A DNA stretch of 64,000 nt from Dolomedes plantarius (taxonomy: Eukaryota; Arthropoda; Arachnida; Araneae; Dolomedidae). Location of the stretch: positions 116,644,931 through 116,708,930 of the forward strand of contig OU015491.1 of NCBI GenBank assembly GCA_907164885.2, written 5' to 3'. A program made the position numbers and the translations under genes. Under the pieces are notes generated by a model that worked only from the letters and a program-made list of their open reading frames with translations, made no database searches and was not told where the DNA came from. Below, piece after piece: positions 20,940 through 32,959 of the stretch. Positions within the stretch are counted from its first letter, which is position 1, and each line of letters opens with the position of its first letter.

Positions 20940-23900
20940 GTAAATTCATTTCTCCCCAAAAGTTAGATAATTGCTCGCCATTTAAAATGACTATTTCGAT
21001 CATTTCTGTATGCTCCACTAGAGTTCCCAGGCCGATTACTATGAATGATGAGACGCTTTTTCAAACCTTAAATACACTATCACTCATGTGTAGTTATATG
21101 CGAATTTCACAATTATTCTGTAGGAATGTCTATGCATCAAGATGAGCAATGTTTCTTATCCTGTCCATTTTTTTTCCCACTGATTCATCAGCTCAGATAT
21201 TCGCTTGTAAAGAAATCCATTTTGAGCTGAAACTGTGGCTCGGTCACCAGGTTACTAGAATGCAGAATCTAAATTTAACAGAGTATCAATACTTAAATTT
21301 TATAGTTAGTTTGTCCTTATCGTGCGTTCATTACATATGAGCAACTATGTGAAAGAATCTTTAAATCTGATGCTCAGTGTTTTACTAATTTCCAACCATT
21401 ACATTGACGGTAGGATGGCGGTACGTCAAAAGTGAATATCAATTTCATTGACCTAAGAATCTTAATCATGCCATTTTGAGTTTGACTGTAAACTTAATTA
21501 GCATGCTGTTTTACCTTTAATACATTCTCTTTTCGAAAGAATTGGGAGAAACGGGAAAAACCACGCATTGTTTGCAACGCATGGGAATAAGCGACACAAT
21601 TTAAAGGAATTTTTTTTTAGTCTAGAAAAGACAGTAAATTAGTGGCTAGAGTTTATCCTGTAAGATGATTCTTGTGGTGCAGTGCAGAATCGTAAAATCC
21701 AAAATTTTTAGTGTCAAGTACTTTCAGTCTGCTTACTACTTATTAAATCGATCTTTAATATAGATTCAATATTGATATCTGGGAACCAAACTTTTTTGAT
21801 ACCACTTATAACATACAAGAGAAAAATTTTGAAGGGAATTGAATATTACATCAGTAAAAGACCAACGACTGATTTTACCTTTTAGAATTAGATCCATAAA
21901 CCTCGAGAACATTGTTTTCGTACATAGAAAGTCTTAAAAAATGCATGGTCTGCATTAAGTACTTTCATCTGAACAGAAATTCTAACTTTTCAATCAAAAT
22001 TTCTTTGATAACCCGTGGTAATAGTTTGTATTCACGGAGAATGGAGTATATTTCATAATTCTTTGGTAAGTAAATGAACTAGAGAAATAATTTAATTCAG
22101 GGAGAAAATGAGACTTTATTTAGTCTTTTGGGCTTATAATTGAAGCAAAAGGTATAGTTGCTAACTTTGGAAACAAACTGTACAGCGATGGCATAATTTA
22201 TTCACAAGACAGTATGGGCCCGAAATTAATTTTGAAAGTCTTAACATTAGCAAGTTTTTTATTACAGGTAAACGGATACTGAAGGATGTATCTGGTACGG
22301 TATGTACTGGTGAACTTACTGCAATCATGGGACCCTCTGGTGCTGGGAAGTCGACATTACTCAACGTTTTGTCAGGATTCATGTAAGTGTTTTGTTTCAA
22401 AGGTTTGTGTTTAAACATTTAGTATACGCTTTCGGGTGATAGTAACTTATTAGATATATTGCAATTGAAACCACACTGCATGTTACTGAATGGACTCGGA
22501 CAATAAATTAGTATATATTAGTATATTAGTACCGAGAAAAACCGGTTTGTCTGGACATTACATAACATTAATAGCTCTCGCTCCTTATGGGAATGGGCGA
22601 GTAAGTTTCACTTTCAAAGAAACGCGAAACGTCGCGAATTTCTGAATTTATTCAGGTTGGTCCAAATAACTGAAAATGAAGATAAGTAAACTAACATGTA
22701 AATAGTATGTAAAAATTTTAAATTAACAAAACCTTGTGTTGAAACTAATACAGAAAGGTGGATGTAGGTGGACACTTCAAATTTTCGTCAAATTAACGAG
22801 TCCTCGGTCGTCAGAATTAACTCCTGTCGTACTTCTCACGCCCTATTTAATATTTTCCCCCTTTATGTTGGACACATGCAACAAGAATCTAGTTTAGTCT
22901 GTAAAGAGAACGCCCTCCATTTTTATTCCGTGAAAGTGATTTCATCTGTTCATTTTGAATATAAATATCTCGGACTGTTCTAGGCGTTGACTCGAGTTCT
23001 GCTACATCATGCAGAACGACAGCTTACGTGTGTTAGTTTTAATGTGAACGCATCTGATGCATTCTCTATTCTTGGTTTCATCTGCTTTGAACCGGATACA
23101 AATATATGCCACTGATATCAATCTTCAAAGAACAGTATAACGAGATACTGTCTTTAACTGGTATTTAGGATGACGTTAGATTTGGTTAGGATGCAGCAAA
23201 TACTTGACAGTTAAGGAGAAATCAAACTGACCTTCGCCCAAATTCTCTCCCCATCTCCATTTTCAGATGTTATGAAAATATTACCCATTAGAAGGGGATT
23301 GACTTCAATTTTACCTGGGAATTTTTACATAGCTGTTAACCCATTTAAGACCGCTCCATGTTTCCTTTTTTGGAATTGCACCAAACAGTTTTTTAACACT
23401 TCTGAGAACATTAACACAAATAAGTTTTCATAAAATTAAATTTATTTTTACGAGAGTTAAAAAAAGTTGCGTTTTCGCAACATCGGTCCAAAACGGTATA
23501 ATTTTTTTAATCTTAAAGTCTTTGAAACATTTCGCATGATGAGGTACATTACACTTATTACACACAGTAATTGTAAACACTGCAAAAGTCAAATCTTTTG
23601 TTTTCACTATTTTTAGTAATAAATATGGCCCATACGGTCTTCGAGTTTCGTTGAGAATTAGATTTTGAATTGAAGATGGTCTTCCAGTATGTGAAGTTTC
23701 GGGTAAAATAGAATTATCTGAATTTCTTCAAGTCTTTTTATCAAAGATATGGCTCTCTAAGATATAGATCTCAAACTAATAAACTTATTTTAGAATTCAT
23801 TACATCCATGTAGAGTCCATGTTTCCCATACAATATGCTCCTTTTTCTTACTATATTGCTTACTTTTACATTTATTAGAAAATGTCGATTTCACATGCAA

Positions 23901-26900
23901 TGTCTTTAGGTGATTCCACATTTTCACAAAATATCAATAGCTTCATCATCCGGTTCTGGAGGGATAATGACTAATTATGGTTAATCATTATCTTCTGTTC
24001 ATGACGATTCCGAAATATCTAGCTCATGAAAGTACTCCAGTGCCTCTTCCAAAGTCAAATCGCTTTTTTCTAGAGACAAACTTATCTGAAATGCAAACAA
24101 TACCAATTTACTGCATAAAAACTAAACAGCACTAATACACATTGGAATTAAGTAATACACGTTGGACTGATGTTGCGTTTTCGCAACATTTTTAAAAATA
24201 TGAATTGAGAAACATAAAAACAAAAATTATGCCTTACCTGTTAAGCCATTTTGTTCTTAGTCTCTAGTAAACTCGGAACAAGCATCAAATCGGAAATGTA
24301 ACATGTGCTGCTATCTACAGTTATAATTTGAAATTAGTAATTTTTTCCCTTTCAAAAAACGGAAAACGATTTTTTGCAAGTACTAAAAGCGGGCAAATGT
24401 GGAAACAAAAAAAAATTTAGGAGCAATTAAAGTTGGAGAATAAAATAAAAATGTTACTTCAGACGTACAAAACTTACAACATGCAACATTAATTTCTGTA
24501 TTTTTTAAAAGGCGTTTTCGCAACACCAGTCTTAAATAGGTTAGTGTAGACTATGGTATTTTCTTACCATTTCAATTTTAATATCACTTTCAATTTGACT
24601 AACTTGCGTTAACTAGAAATATGCTGTATTTTACGTTAAAAGAATGCTATATACTATAGCATTCTTGTAATTGTTGTTCATGCACATTTTCAAATTAAGC
24701 TGTGAAAGGCAGGTTTGTGATTTGGATCCCTTAGTTTGCCAATTTTTAATTTGCTTACCAATTTTTAAAACTCGAAGGGATCAAAATCCCATATCGCAAG
24801 AAAATCCCAGACAAGAAAAGTGACGACTCAAAAATGCAACATTTGGGAACAATCAATTTAAAGAATACTATACAGCTTGAACTAGCATTACAAGAAAACT
24901 GATAAAACTGCCCTCAGGTGGACAAATTGCGAGATAGAGATGTGTCGCTTTTCGTGCACGATGGGACACTTCATATTTTTCAATGACATAACCTCAAAAT
25001 TGCCTTTTTTTTACTTGTCTCTTTTCTTGCCGGGGTGCGATATGTACTGAAGCTTCCTTGTTTTCACCGAATAATCGCTTAAAAGAAACTATTGTAACTT
25101 ATTGTATGAACAGTTAGATGCGTTTTACTGCATAAAATGAACTCTTGTACCCAGGTGAGCTACTTTATATAGACTTTGATGTTATCTGACACAAGATGTA
25201 GGATCTAGTGTTTTTAACTAATTTGTGTAAAACAAGGCTAGAGTTCTTCCGAAAAGTTTTTGGGCAGAGTTAAATTGCGTGAAAATTGCTTCCAGTAAAC
25301 TAAAATCTCATGTGGCTCGCGAGCTTGTGGGAACGAGAATTCAAAATTTCTTATAATTCCACTATACACAACTAAATGCTTGAGCAACGCTTTACTCTGA
25401 AATTTTTAAACTCATGAAATTAAAGTAATGAAACCTAGCCTCTATAAACGCAAAAACAAGCGCAATACATAGCATATTTTACTGTTCCATATTTTTGAAG
25501 CAATAAACTTGCTATTTCAGACGCCAAAAAGTATCCGGCCAGATTCTTGTGAATGGAAGAAATCGCGATATGAGCCTTTTCAGAAAGCTGTCGTGTTATA
25601 TCATGCAGGATGATCATTTGCTTCCCCATCTAACGGTCCGAGAATCAATCTACTTAGCCGCATGTCTGAAAATTCCTTCGTCTGTTACTAAGGAAGAAAA
25701 GAACAAAGCCGTAAGTTTGATAAGCCGTATAGTTTAGTTTTATTATTTAATTAGAAATACTCTATTATCGTCAAGTGACTAATTGTAATAAAGTTAAGAG
25801 GGCACAAGTCATACCTTGTGTTATGTCTTGAGTGAAGCTTTGAAATTATTTAATTACCTTTTTAAGTGTAGTTTTAAGAGCATTCGAAAGTTACGTTCGG
25901 CAAGTCGTGAATTTAAGTGTTTTATTAAACTAAAAAAAATCCAACTATTTGTAACTAACTTATTTCAAAGTCTGAAGTCTTAACTCTTTCTACTTTCAAG
26001 CTACTGCTGTAATGTCTTATTTCGTTGGTAATATGCAGGTATTGGCATTTTGTCACTTGTATATTTGTACTAATAGGTGGATGAATGTATGCAGTCTCTT
26101 GGTTTGATGGAACGTCGAGATAACAAGGCTAGCCAGCTCTCAGGTGGTCAGAGAAAGCGATTATGTATTGCTCAAGAGCTTGTCAGTAATCCACCTCTCA
26201 TCTTTCTAGATGAACCTACAAGGTAGTATAATTTTAGAGTTTTATGTGGATAAATTGTGTGTTCTTCTTGCTCTACAGACAGTAGCCGTAATCAGTTTTG
26301 GATTATCTGATGCTTTAGTTTTAATGGTCTAAATAGTAACTCGTGCATTTTCAACTTGCGTCTTTTAGTGGCAACTCCATTTTACCTATAAACTTGAATA
26401 TTTTAAGTTAAATGTTGAGTGTTTATCATCAAATATAAACGTCTAGATTCTCTGCAAGCTAATGTTGGCTTATCTGTACTGTCCGTCCGGCGCCCAGGCA
26501 CATATGAAGCATCACCGAACAGGGAAAATCAACTTTCGTCTGATTTTGCAGGCTCTTGCTACGGAGCGCTGGTCTTCAGTTTGACAATTGTTGTATGGAC
26601 TAACCGTTCGGGACTACGAAATATTTCGAATTGCAAATATAGGCCAAAACCTTGTGTCTATTAAAGGCAATCAAATTGTCTTTATAGAACTGGACTGATG
26701 AATGTACCAAATAACTAGAGGTGTGTGTGTGTGGGGGGGGAGGGGGGACATGTCTCAAGGTAAAAACGTTACAGGCGAATAAAACTTTCCCGTTTAGAAT
26801 TTTGAACTTTATTAAAAGATGAAAATATTCTATACATGTAATGAACAAACATTAATTATTTTAGTGTGTGGCTGTTTGCAAGTGTTGATTTTATCACTGT

Positions 26901-29900
26901 CATTCAAGTGTCTGATATTTTTCACTGTTTAATGCATGGCAGTAGACCAAAAATCCGTTATGAGATTGAAGTATCTTAAAAGGGAAATGTTTATTTTTAA
27001 CTTTGTTTAAAGTTTTCAAAATCTCGGTAGTTAATACAAACTATTACTTTCATGTTTAATCTAATTAAAAGAACTCTCAATACTTCAAATTTCCAGTGGC
27101 TTGGATAGTTCTTCATGTCTCCAGTGCATTCAACTCTTGAAATCTCTAGCCGAAGAAGGCAGAACGGTAGTCTGCACTATTCATCAGCCAAGTGCAAGAA
27201 TATTTGAAATATTCGATAAAGTAAGTTTCCAGGCAGCATAAAAGTAAATAAAATTTGTCTTGTTTCATACAGCTTTACCTAAAGCTGGATTAAACAAAAT
27301 GATGGATTTAATAACTCAAGACTCCTAGAATACCTTGAGGAATAAAATTGAACCTGAAAATATTCATTTAAAAATGAAACTTAAGACTCGTGCTCTAGTT
27401 TTCTTGGGCATATGAATTGATCATACGGGAGTTATCAAAACTCAATTCATAGCAATTTGTATGTCTGGCATTTTCAGACGTCTAGTATGTAAAATGTGCA
27501 TTAGAGCAAATCATGTACTATAACCGTTGGATTTTTCTTGGTACCATATTCAAACAACTCTAATAGATAGAATTAAAGAATTCTTTTTGATCATGAACGT
27601 GATGTGCAATTGCATTTCTTCATATGAAGACTTGACGATCCCTCACTCCCTCGTGGTTTGTCTTAACCCTATTTATACGCAATAATTTTAAACTCCTGTA
27701 TTAACCTATCTGTGCAATAGTATTAAATTTGAACCTCGCGCATATAAATTTCTTGGGTTAAACCTTCCAGCGGGAACTAGATTTCCGGATATTTTCAAAT
27801 AACTTACACTGCTGGCCACCCAAATTGCAACACCAAGAAAGACAAGAGATATCACAACAAAATTTATTTTGTAGATAACATGTTGACCAAGTATCAGATG
27901 ATTAAATTTGTAGACTTCTGTGAAGTGTGGTTCCTGCCAAAATAAGTAGCCAGAGTAGCCGCCATTGTTGGAGATCACCGCTGCCACACGCTTCGGCATT
28001 GATTCAAAGAGACTTTGGATGAGTTCTTGGGGTACAGCAGACCAAGCAGCTTCCACACGTTGCCGAAGTTGATCTGCTGTGGCAGCTGGGGATGGAATCT
28101 GGGTCAATCGTAGAGCAACCATGGACCACATGTTTTCTATCGGCGAAAGATCCGGAGAGCGAGGCGGCCAGGGAAGCAATTCAATCTGGCGATTGACGAA
28201 GAACCGTTGGACAATGCGTGCCACGTGTGGTCGCGCATTCTGTTGAAATATGGCTGTGGGCAAGCCCTGAAGGTAAGGAAGGACAACTGGCTCCAACACC
28301 TCGGAGATGTAGCGCTGGCTATTTAAAATACCGGCAATGCGTACTAGAGGTGTGCGAGAGTGATATCCAATACCGTCCCATACCATAATACCCGGTGCAG
28401 GACCAGTGTGGCGGTGCATAACGCAGCTGTTCAGCATCCTCTCTTCACGGTGTCTCTAGACTCGAATGCGACCATCGTGGTGTTGCAAACAGTAGCGTGA
28501 CTCGTCAGTAAAGACAATTTCATTCCATTCTGCCGTCCACATCCTTCTGTCATCGCACCATTGGCGGCGGAGACGTCTGTGGTTCTGCGTCAAGGGTAGA
28601 CAAAGCAATGGACGTCTTGCGGACAGACCACTCTGCTGTAAACGGCGTCGAATGGTACGCGCAGTTACTGGATGATGCGTTACAGACTGCATGTACTGTG
28701 CTATGGTTCGTGGTGTGACTGAGCGATCCGTCACTGCCATGCGCACAATTTGCCTGTCATCACGTGAAGTGGTGCACTGAGGTGGATGCGATCGAACACG
28801 CCGGTCCGTCGTACCCTCCTGCATCCAACGATCACATATCCGCATTACAGTTGTTTGGTTTCGTCCAACACGACTACCGATTTCCCTGAAAGATAATCCA
28901 CAATCTCGGTAGGCCACTATCCTTCCTCTGTCGAACTCGGATACTTGATCCAAAGATGATCGCTGTTTTCCACGAGACATAACTGATGTTTTTTTGAAAA
29001 AACCACAAGAAAAACACAATTGCCGAACTTGAAATCGTCGAAATCTCCAAGCCTTAAATAGCGCTTTGAAGTGGCGCCACAGGCGTGCGTGATGTGCGTC
29101 TGCGCTGAAATTCTAATCATTTGCATATCTCACCTCCGCTAATTCATATTGTAAATTTCATGTTATTTGCATGTTTCCTTCAGGGTGTTGCATTTACAGT
29201 GGCCAGCAGTTTTATTTTAAACACTATCTTAATATCTACTCTGCAAATTATCTGAGCTTCAGCTGCTGAGTTCGTGAAATATTCAATTTGTTGCCATGTT
29301 TTGCAAAGTCTGAACCCTAATTTCGAGGATTTTACAGTAGTATTAAATCCATTTCTTTTACACCCCTGATTTGAAACTGAACTTCAAACACAAGATTATT
29401 TACTTTTTTCTTAAATCCAGTATGTATGTTTAATAAGTGGATTAGGGATAAATATTTTACTCTTGTTTTCTGTAAATTTATTTCCAGCTCTACATGCTAG
29501 CAGAAGGTCAATGTATTTATAGAGGATCTACTAAAAATCTTATACCATTTTTGGCGGAGCAAGGATTGAACTGTCCTCAGTATCACAATCCATCGGACTT
29601 CGGTATGTAACAACTATGTTGGATCTGTTGTATTAAAAGTAAAACGCATACGCGAAATCTTTCTATATTTGCCCTTTGTAGCGACCGAAGTGGCTACAGG
29701 AGAGCATGGTGACATGATTTGGAAACTGAAGAAAGCTGTTGACCTTATGGATGACTGCGATGAAGATTCATCTTTGGCTGACGAATCTTCTTTTGACGGC
29801 AAGCAAGAAGTTGGTCTACAGGCGTCAACACTTTGCCTCCTTCAGGAGAGAATCGACAAACCATCAATTTTAAAGGTAAGCATTTTATATTCTTAAATAT

Positions 29901-32854
29901 CCTGATAGTCATTAATCTACATTACTTGACATTTTAATCATTTTGAATGCATATTTATTCTCAAAGGTGTTTCTAATCTGTAGTTGTGTGTGTTTATTTA
30001 AAAGAAAATTAATCATGGTATGTACAAGATAGCTTCACATTTGCCTTTCCATAACTAGGAGAAAATTTCGTGAAGCTTTCAGACTTAAGAAATACGATTC
30101 TGGAGTTTAATTTTATCTTACAGGATAGTATATTGCAAAGCAACTACAGTGGCTATGCTACAAGTGCCTTTAATCAGTTCAAAGTGCTTACGCACAGGAG
30201 TCTTATTTGCACGCTCAGAGAACCCGTGAGTAACTTTTATTGTCCCTTTAAAATTTAGTTTGTAATCATTTGGAATTACTTGGACTTACTGAAATTTATC
30301 CTCTTTATAGTGTAATATTCTGGTTGTAAGTTTTGCTAAATATCGCATGTCTATTACATTTGGATTTGATTACTCGAATGTGTACGGTTTTTCATTTCCA
30401 GATGGCGACACAACTCCGTTTCTTCGCTCATGTTGTAGTAGGACTGCTTTTAGGGATGCTGTATTTCGGTATTGGCAACGACGCATCAAAGATTTTTAAC
30501 AACTCTGGATTCTTGTTCTTTTCCCTACTGTTCCTCATCTTCACAGCAATGATGCCAACTGTCCTTACATGTGAGTGAACATCATTCAAGGTGTTTATCC
30601 CCTGCACAAAATAATCCTACTTTATTTATAATCTGAACTGTAATACATGCCACGTATCTTATTTGGAGAATCGGTGATATTTTGTTGATACAACAAAGTC
30701 TAAAGACATGAATTGCAGTATAAAAATAGGGTGTAATTGTTTCCCAATCTAACGACGTCAAGTTAAACCCAAAGCTTGGAATTGACCAAAACTTTCAGTT
30801 AGGTAACGAATATTGATCTAGTGCCTCATTAAACTTCACAATACACTGAAGGGGGGGAATCTATCAATAGTATTCTTTTGGATTGCCTATAGAAATGATT
30901 TTCCTTTTTATAGTGAGCAGTTTTCTAAATCAGGAAGTATTACTTAAACTGGTCTTTACAGCATATAGCTAATCAGTCATCTGTAAATATCAACGTACCA
31001 AACTTTGAAAACAAGAACAAAATGAAAACACTTTAAAAAACTTTACGGTTCCGTGAACTGTTATTTAATCGATTTTCTTCTACTCTAGAAGATGGATCTT
31101 CTAGAGCAGTTGCTCTACCACTCGTGTGCTAGCCATATCCGAAACGCTTCTATAAGACTGGTAATAATTACAAGATAAAAACTTTTTATATACGTCTTTA
31201 AATTTTCTGTTGCATCATATAAATTTGACTATTCTATGTATTAATAAATACTTTCTAAAATTCTTTTGATAAATTATCCCATCAACTTGAAAGAAAATGA
31301 AGTTAATTGGAAGTTAACTTGTATTTAACTTTTCGTTCCCGTCTCGGCTGATAGATGGCTGCACCAGTCTAGAAAACAAAATTAACTGAAAATTACTTTT
31401 AGCCATTTTTAAGCAGAATTAAATTATTAAAAAATGCATTGTCATCGTGTTCTGAGGTATTCTAAAAGTTTCGAATGTCTAGCTAGTCGGGAAGTTAGTT
31501 AAAAATCGATTGCAGGATTTGTACTTGACAAACACACACTCACAAGAAAGTTAATAAAAACATGGTAAAAATAAGATTACGTTAATTCCATTAAAGTTCA
31601 AAACTTTCCATGGTCTTAAACTCTCGTTTCGTGTTAAAATAGGGAATAAATTTTCAGATTCTTCAACTACTACTTTCAAGCAGATTTTAGCATCTGCCGT
31701 TTAGTGTAAGCGTCAGTTTCGACGAAATCAGTGTGAAAGAATTGTTATGGAAGCAATGAATTTCACAGTTTAAATCATTCCGAATTCCTTAGTTGGCGGC
31801 TATCAATGCATAAGGGTTCCCCTTTGACTTGTTTGCCTTTGCTAGGATTTTAAAGGAAAAATTTACTTATCAGTTTTAACATGAATTTTGCTTTCAAGCA
31901 AAAGCTCTTAAACTCTGAATTTTATGGAATAATTTGCAGTAAATCCTGTGCCCTCTGCATGAATAAAATTTCGAACGTTTTTCAGTTCCAATGGAGAAAA
32001 CCATATTTGCCCGAGAGCATCTGAATAGCTGGTACAGCACAAAGATGTATTATCTTGCAAAAACAGTTTCAGAAATTCCATTTCAGGTAAATAGTTGCAA
32101 ATTCTAAAACTGTCCTATAAAGTTTAAACTGAACCTTCGAGTAATGACATGGTTTTTGCAGATTCTTTTTCCAGTTATTTACAGCAGTATAGTGTACTGG
32201 ATGACTGCTCAACCAAATGACCTCGTCAGATTTGGCCTATTCTTGCTGTCATCTGTTATGATTTCCCTGGTAGCCCAGTCTATAGGCCTGCTGATTGGAG
32301 CTGCAACAAGTGTGCAGGTTAGTTCAACTAATTAATGCATCAGTTGGTCTTAAATAGAAATGCATCTATAATACTAGTTCTAATTAGAGAATTTCTTTTG
32401 AGTATGAAGCTTTAGTATTTGTCGATGAAAATATACAGTGCTGACCTCGGTTTTCCCCCCCTTGCATCATTACCTCTAAAGTAGCATCGCTTATCTCTTT
32501 ATTTCGTAGAATGCAGTCTTTCTGGCTCCAGTTGTGTCCATCCCAATTCTTCTCTTCAGTGGATTCTTCATAAGTTTAGACACAATACCTCCCTATCTGA
32601 AGTGGTTGTCATACATATCTTACATTCGCTACAGTTACCAAAGCGTCCTGCTTGGAATCTATTCGATGGGTCGGCCAGAGCTGCACTGTGACAAAATGTT
32701 CTGCCCGTTCCAAGACCCCGTGGATTTTCTTAAGGAAATGGATATGCTCGGGGGCAGTCTGTACGTACATTATGTAGCTCTATTAGCTTTCTTCGCAATC
32801 TTCAGATTTATAGCTTATCACGTGCTATGGTATCGAGTCGTGTACAGCCGTTGA
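20690..32854 (+). CDS. ABCG1/4-like: ABCG half-transporter (ABCG1/ABCG4-like), 12 coding exons
   Basis: Joining 20690-20939, 22268-22382, 25521-25710, 26077-26222, 27097-27220, 29488-29602, 29682-29875, 30124-30225, 30402-30570, 31986-32086, 32162-32317 and 32510-32854 gives 2007 nt: 668 residues, no internal stop, all introns GT-AG. The N-terminal nucleotide-binding domain has Walker A GPSGAGKS (105-112), Q-loop Gln151, signature LSGGQ (206-210), Walker B LIFLDE (226-231), D-loop SGLDSSS (234-240) and H-loop His263. A charged linker (about 315-378) leads to six predicted membrane helices from about residue 418. This NBD-then-TMD order and length fit ABCG half-transporters. They work as dimers; ABCG1/ABCG4 export sterols and phospholipids. 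The substrate here is inferred. Phrases such as [24 protein letters not shown] and [17 protein letters not shown] point to the ABCG1/4 branch rather than White/Scarlet. Confidence 0.95.
22268..22382 (+). CDS. ABCG1/4-like: ABCG exon 2: Walker A
   Basis: Residues 84-121, [10 protein letters not shown] then [19 protein letters not shown]. The Walker A lysine is Lys111. Enters in phase 1 and leaves in phase 2. Confidence 0.95.
23340..24540 (-). mobile_element. piggyBac-type relic in ABCG intron 2
   Basis: The left end is TTAA|CCCATTTAAGACCG and the right end (reverse complement) CCTATTTAAGACTGG beside TTAG, a decayed TTAA. The CCC start and TTAA target fit piggyBac. On the minus strand the interior encodes the C-terminal Cys-rich end of a piggyBac transposase: [20 protein letters not shown], then [14 protein letters not shown] (about 23540-23700). 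An N-terminal-like acidic piece ([28 protein letters not shown]) lies near 23930-24075. The catalytic core between them is deleted. Three copies of a GCGTTTTCGCAAC hairpin lie at 23466, 24172 and 24509. Confidence 0.8.
25521..25710 (+). CDS. ABCG1/4-like: ABCG exon 3: Q-loop
   Basis: Residues 122-185 (the first codon is split with exon 2). Carries [20 protein letters not shown] and the Q-loop [12 protein letters not shown] with Gln151. Leaves in phase 0. Confidence 0.95.
26077..26222 (+). CDS. ABCG1/4-like: ABCG exon 4: signature and Walker B
   Basis: Residues 186-233 plus two bases. Contains [16 protein letters not shown] and LIFLDEPT, with the Walker B aspartate at 230 and the catalytic glutamate at 231. 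Confidence 0.95.
26223..27096. other. ABCG intron 4; G-rich run, no element recognised
   Basis: 874 bp. A GTGTGTGTG run followed by a G-rich tract lies near 26720-26748. A spurious 81-codon frame near 26419 has no recognisable content. Confidence 0.5.
27097..27220 (+). CDS. ABCG1/4-like: ABCG exon 5: D-loop and H-loop
   Basis: Residues 234-275, [19 protein letters not shown] and [19 protein letters not shown]. His263 is the H-loop switch histidine. Confidence 0.95.
27807..29211 (-). mobile_element. Tc1 element, family A, copy 1 (inside ABCG intron 5)
   Basis: About 1405 bp with inverted ends beginning CACTGCTGGCCACCCAAAT. The left end has the TA target; the right end and its TA have decayed by a base or two. 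It lies antisense to the ABCG gene, and both neighbouring splice sites are intact. It is closely similar to the copy at 44887-46293, so insertion is fairly recent. Confidence 0.92.
27943..28980 (-). pseudogene. Tc1 transposase, family A, inactivated
   Basis: Begins [20 protein letters not shown] at 28980 and follows the intact copy at 45117-46157 closely. Three defects are visible. An in-frame TAG at 28456-28458 replaces the Trp of VWRHREER. The second catalytic Asp is deleted as a single codon, so QDNARPH reads QNARPH (near 28240). The terminal stop (27943-27945) is mutated to a sense codon, so the frame runs on to 27706. The first Asp (FTDESRY) and the Glu (SPIENMW) remain. Confidence 0.92.
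29488..29602 (+). CDS. ABCG1/4-like: ABCG exon 6: end of ATP-binding domain
   Basis: Residues 276-313. [20 protein letters not shown] and [10 protein letters not shown] are the conserved closing segment of ABCG NBDs. The next intron is only 79 bp. Confidence 0.93.
29682..29875 (+). CDS. ABCG1/4-like: ABCG exon 7: cytoplasmic linker
   Basis: Residues 314-378. Begins with the conserved [10 protein letters not shown] and continues into an acidic, Ser-rich stretch ([14 protein letters not shown]) typical of the variable linker between NBD and membrane domain. Confidence 0.9.
30124..30225 (+). CDS. ABCG1/4-like: ABCG exon 8: connecting helix
   Basis: Residues 379-412. [21 protein letters not shown] matches the amphipathic connecting helix that precedes the first membrane span in ABCG proteins. 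Confidence 0.92.
30402..30570 (+). CDS. ABCG1/4-like: ABCG exon 9: membrane helices 1-2
   Basis: Residues 413-468 plus one base. Hydrophobic spans at about 418-437 and 447-469. Confidence 0.92.
30571..31985. other. ABCG intron 9 with a copy of an unclassified repeat
   Basis: 1415 bp. The portion at about 31165-31575 is a dispersed repeat, described separately. The rest is AT-rich and unremarkable. Confidence 0.6.
31165..31575. repeat. Unclassified dispersed repeat, copy in ABCG intron 9
   Basis: Matches 51165-51620 in reverse complement. Shared phrases include ATTATCCCATCAACTTGAAAG, GTTAACTT, ATAGATGGCTG and CTAGCTAGTCGGGAAGTTAGT. No inverted ends, poly-A or coding sequence was found. Confidence 0.75.
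31986..32086 (+). CDS. ABCG1/4-like: ABCG exon 10
   Basis: Residues 469-502, including [20 protein letters not shown] and [11 protein letters not shown], the conserved intracellular loop between spans 2 and 3. The following intron is only 75 bp. Confidence 0.93.
32162..32317 (+). CDS. ABCG1/4-like: ABCG exon 11: membrane helices 3-4
   Basis: Residues 503-554. [20 protein letters not shown] and [18 protein letters not shown]. Confidence 0.93.
32510..32854 (+). CDS. ABCG1/4-like: ABCG exon 12: helices 5-6 and stop
   Basis: Residues 555-668. Span 5 is followed by [20 protein letters not shown] and an extracellular loop with Cys residues ([10 protein letters not shown]). Span 6 and the short tail YRVVYSR end at TGA 32852-32854. 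Confidence 0.94.
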   Translation, partial: NAVFLAPVVSIPILLFSGFFISLDTIPPYLKWLSYISYIRYSYQSVLLGIYSMGRPELHCDKMFCPFQDPVDFLKEMDMLGGSLYVHYVALLAFFAIFRFIAYHVLWYRVVYSR

Positions 32855-32947
32855 TTTTTACGATTTTATTCTGATCTGACTTAAGTATTGTAATTTTATT
32901 GTAAATGCACAATTTTGTACTGTATTGATGCTGGCATTTTATACGTA

Positions 32948-32953
32948 AATAAA
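32948..32953 (+). terminator. Polyadenylation signal of the ABCG gene
   Basis: AATAAA 94 bp after the stop, followed by a T-rich stretch; a good position for the 3' end. Confidence 0.65.
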
Positions 32954-32959
32954 TTATTT

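Noticed and set aside
26419..26664. 81-codon ORF in ABCG intron 4
   Set aside because: Lies inside an intron that splices cleanly; no domain.
31076..31140. tRNA-like phrase (GTGGTAGAGCAACTG on the minus strand) in ABCG intron 9
   Set aside because: No matching B box or acceptor-stem pairing; the segment is a small palindrome around TCTAGAAGAT.
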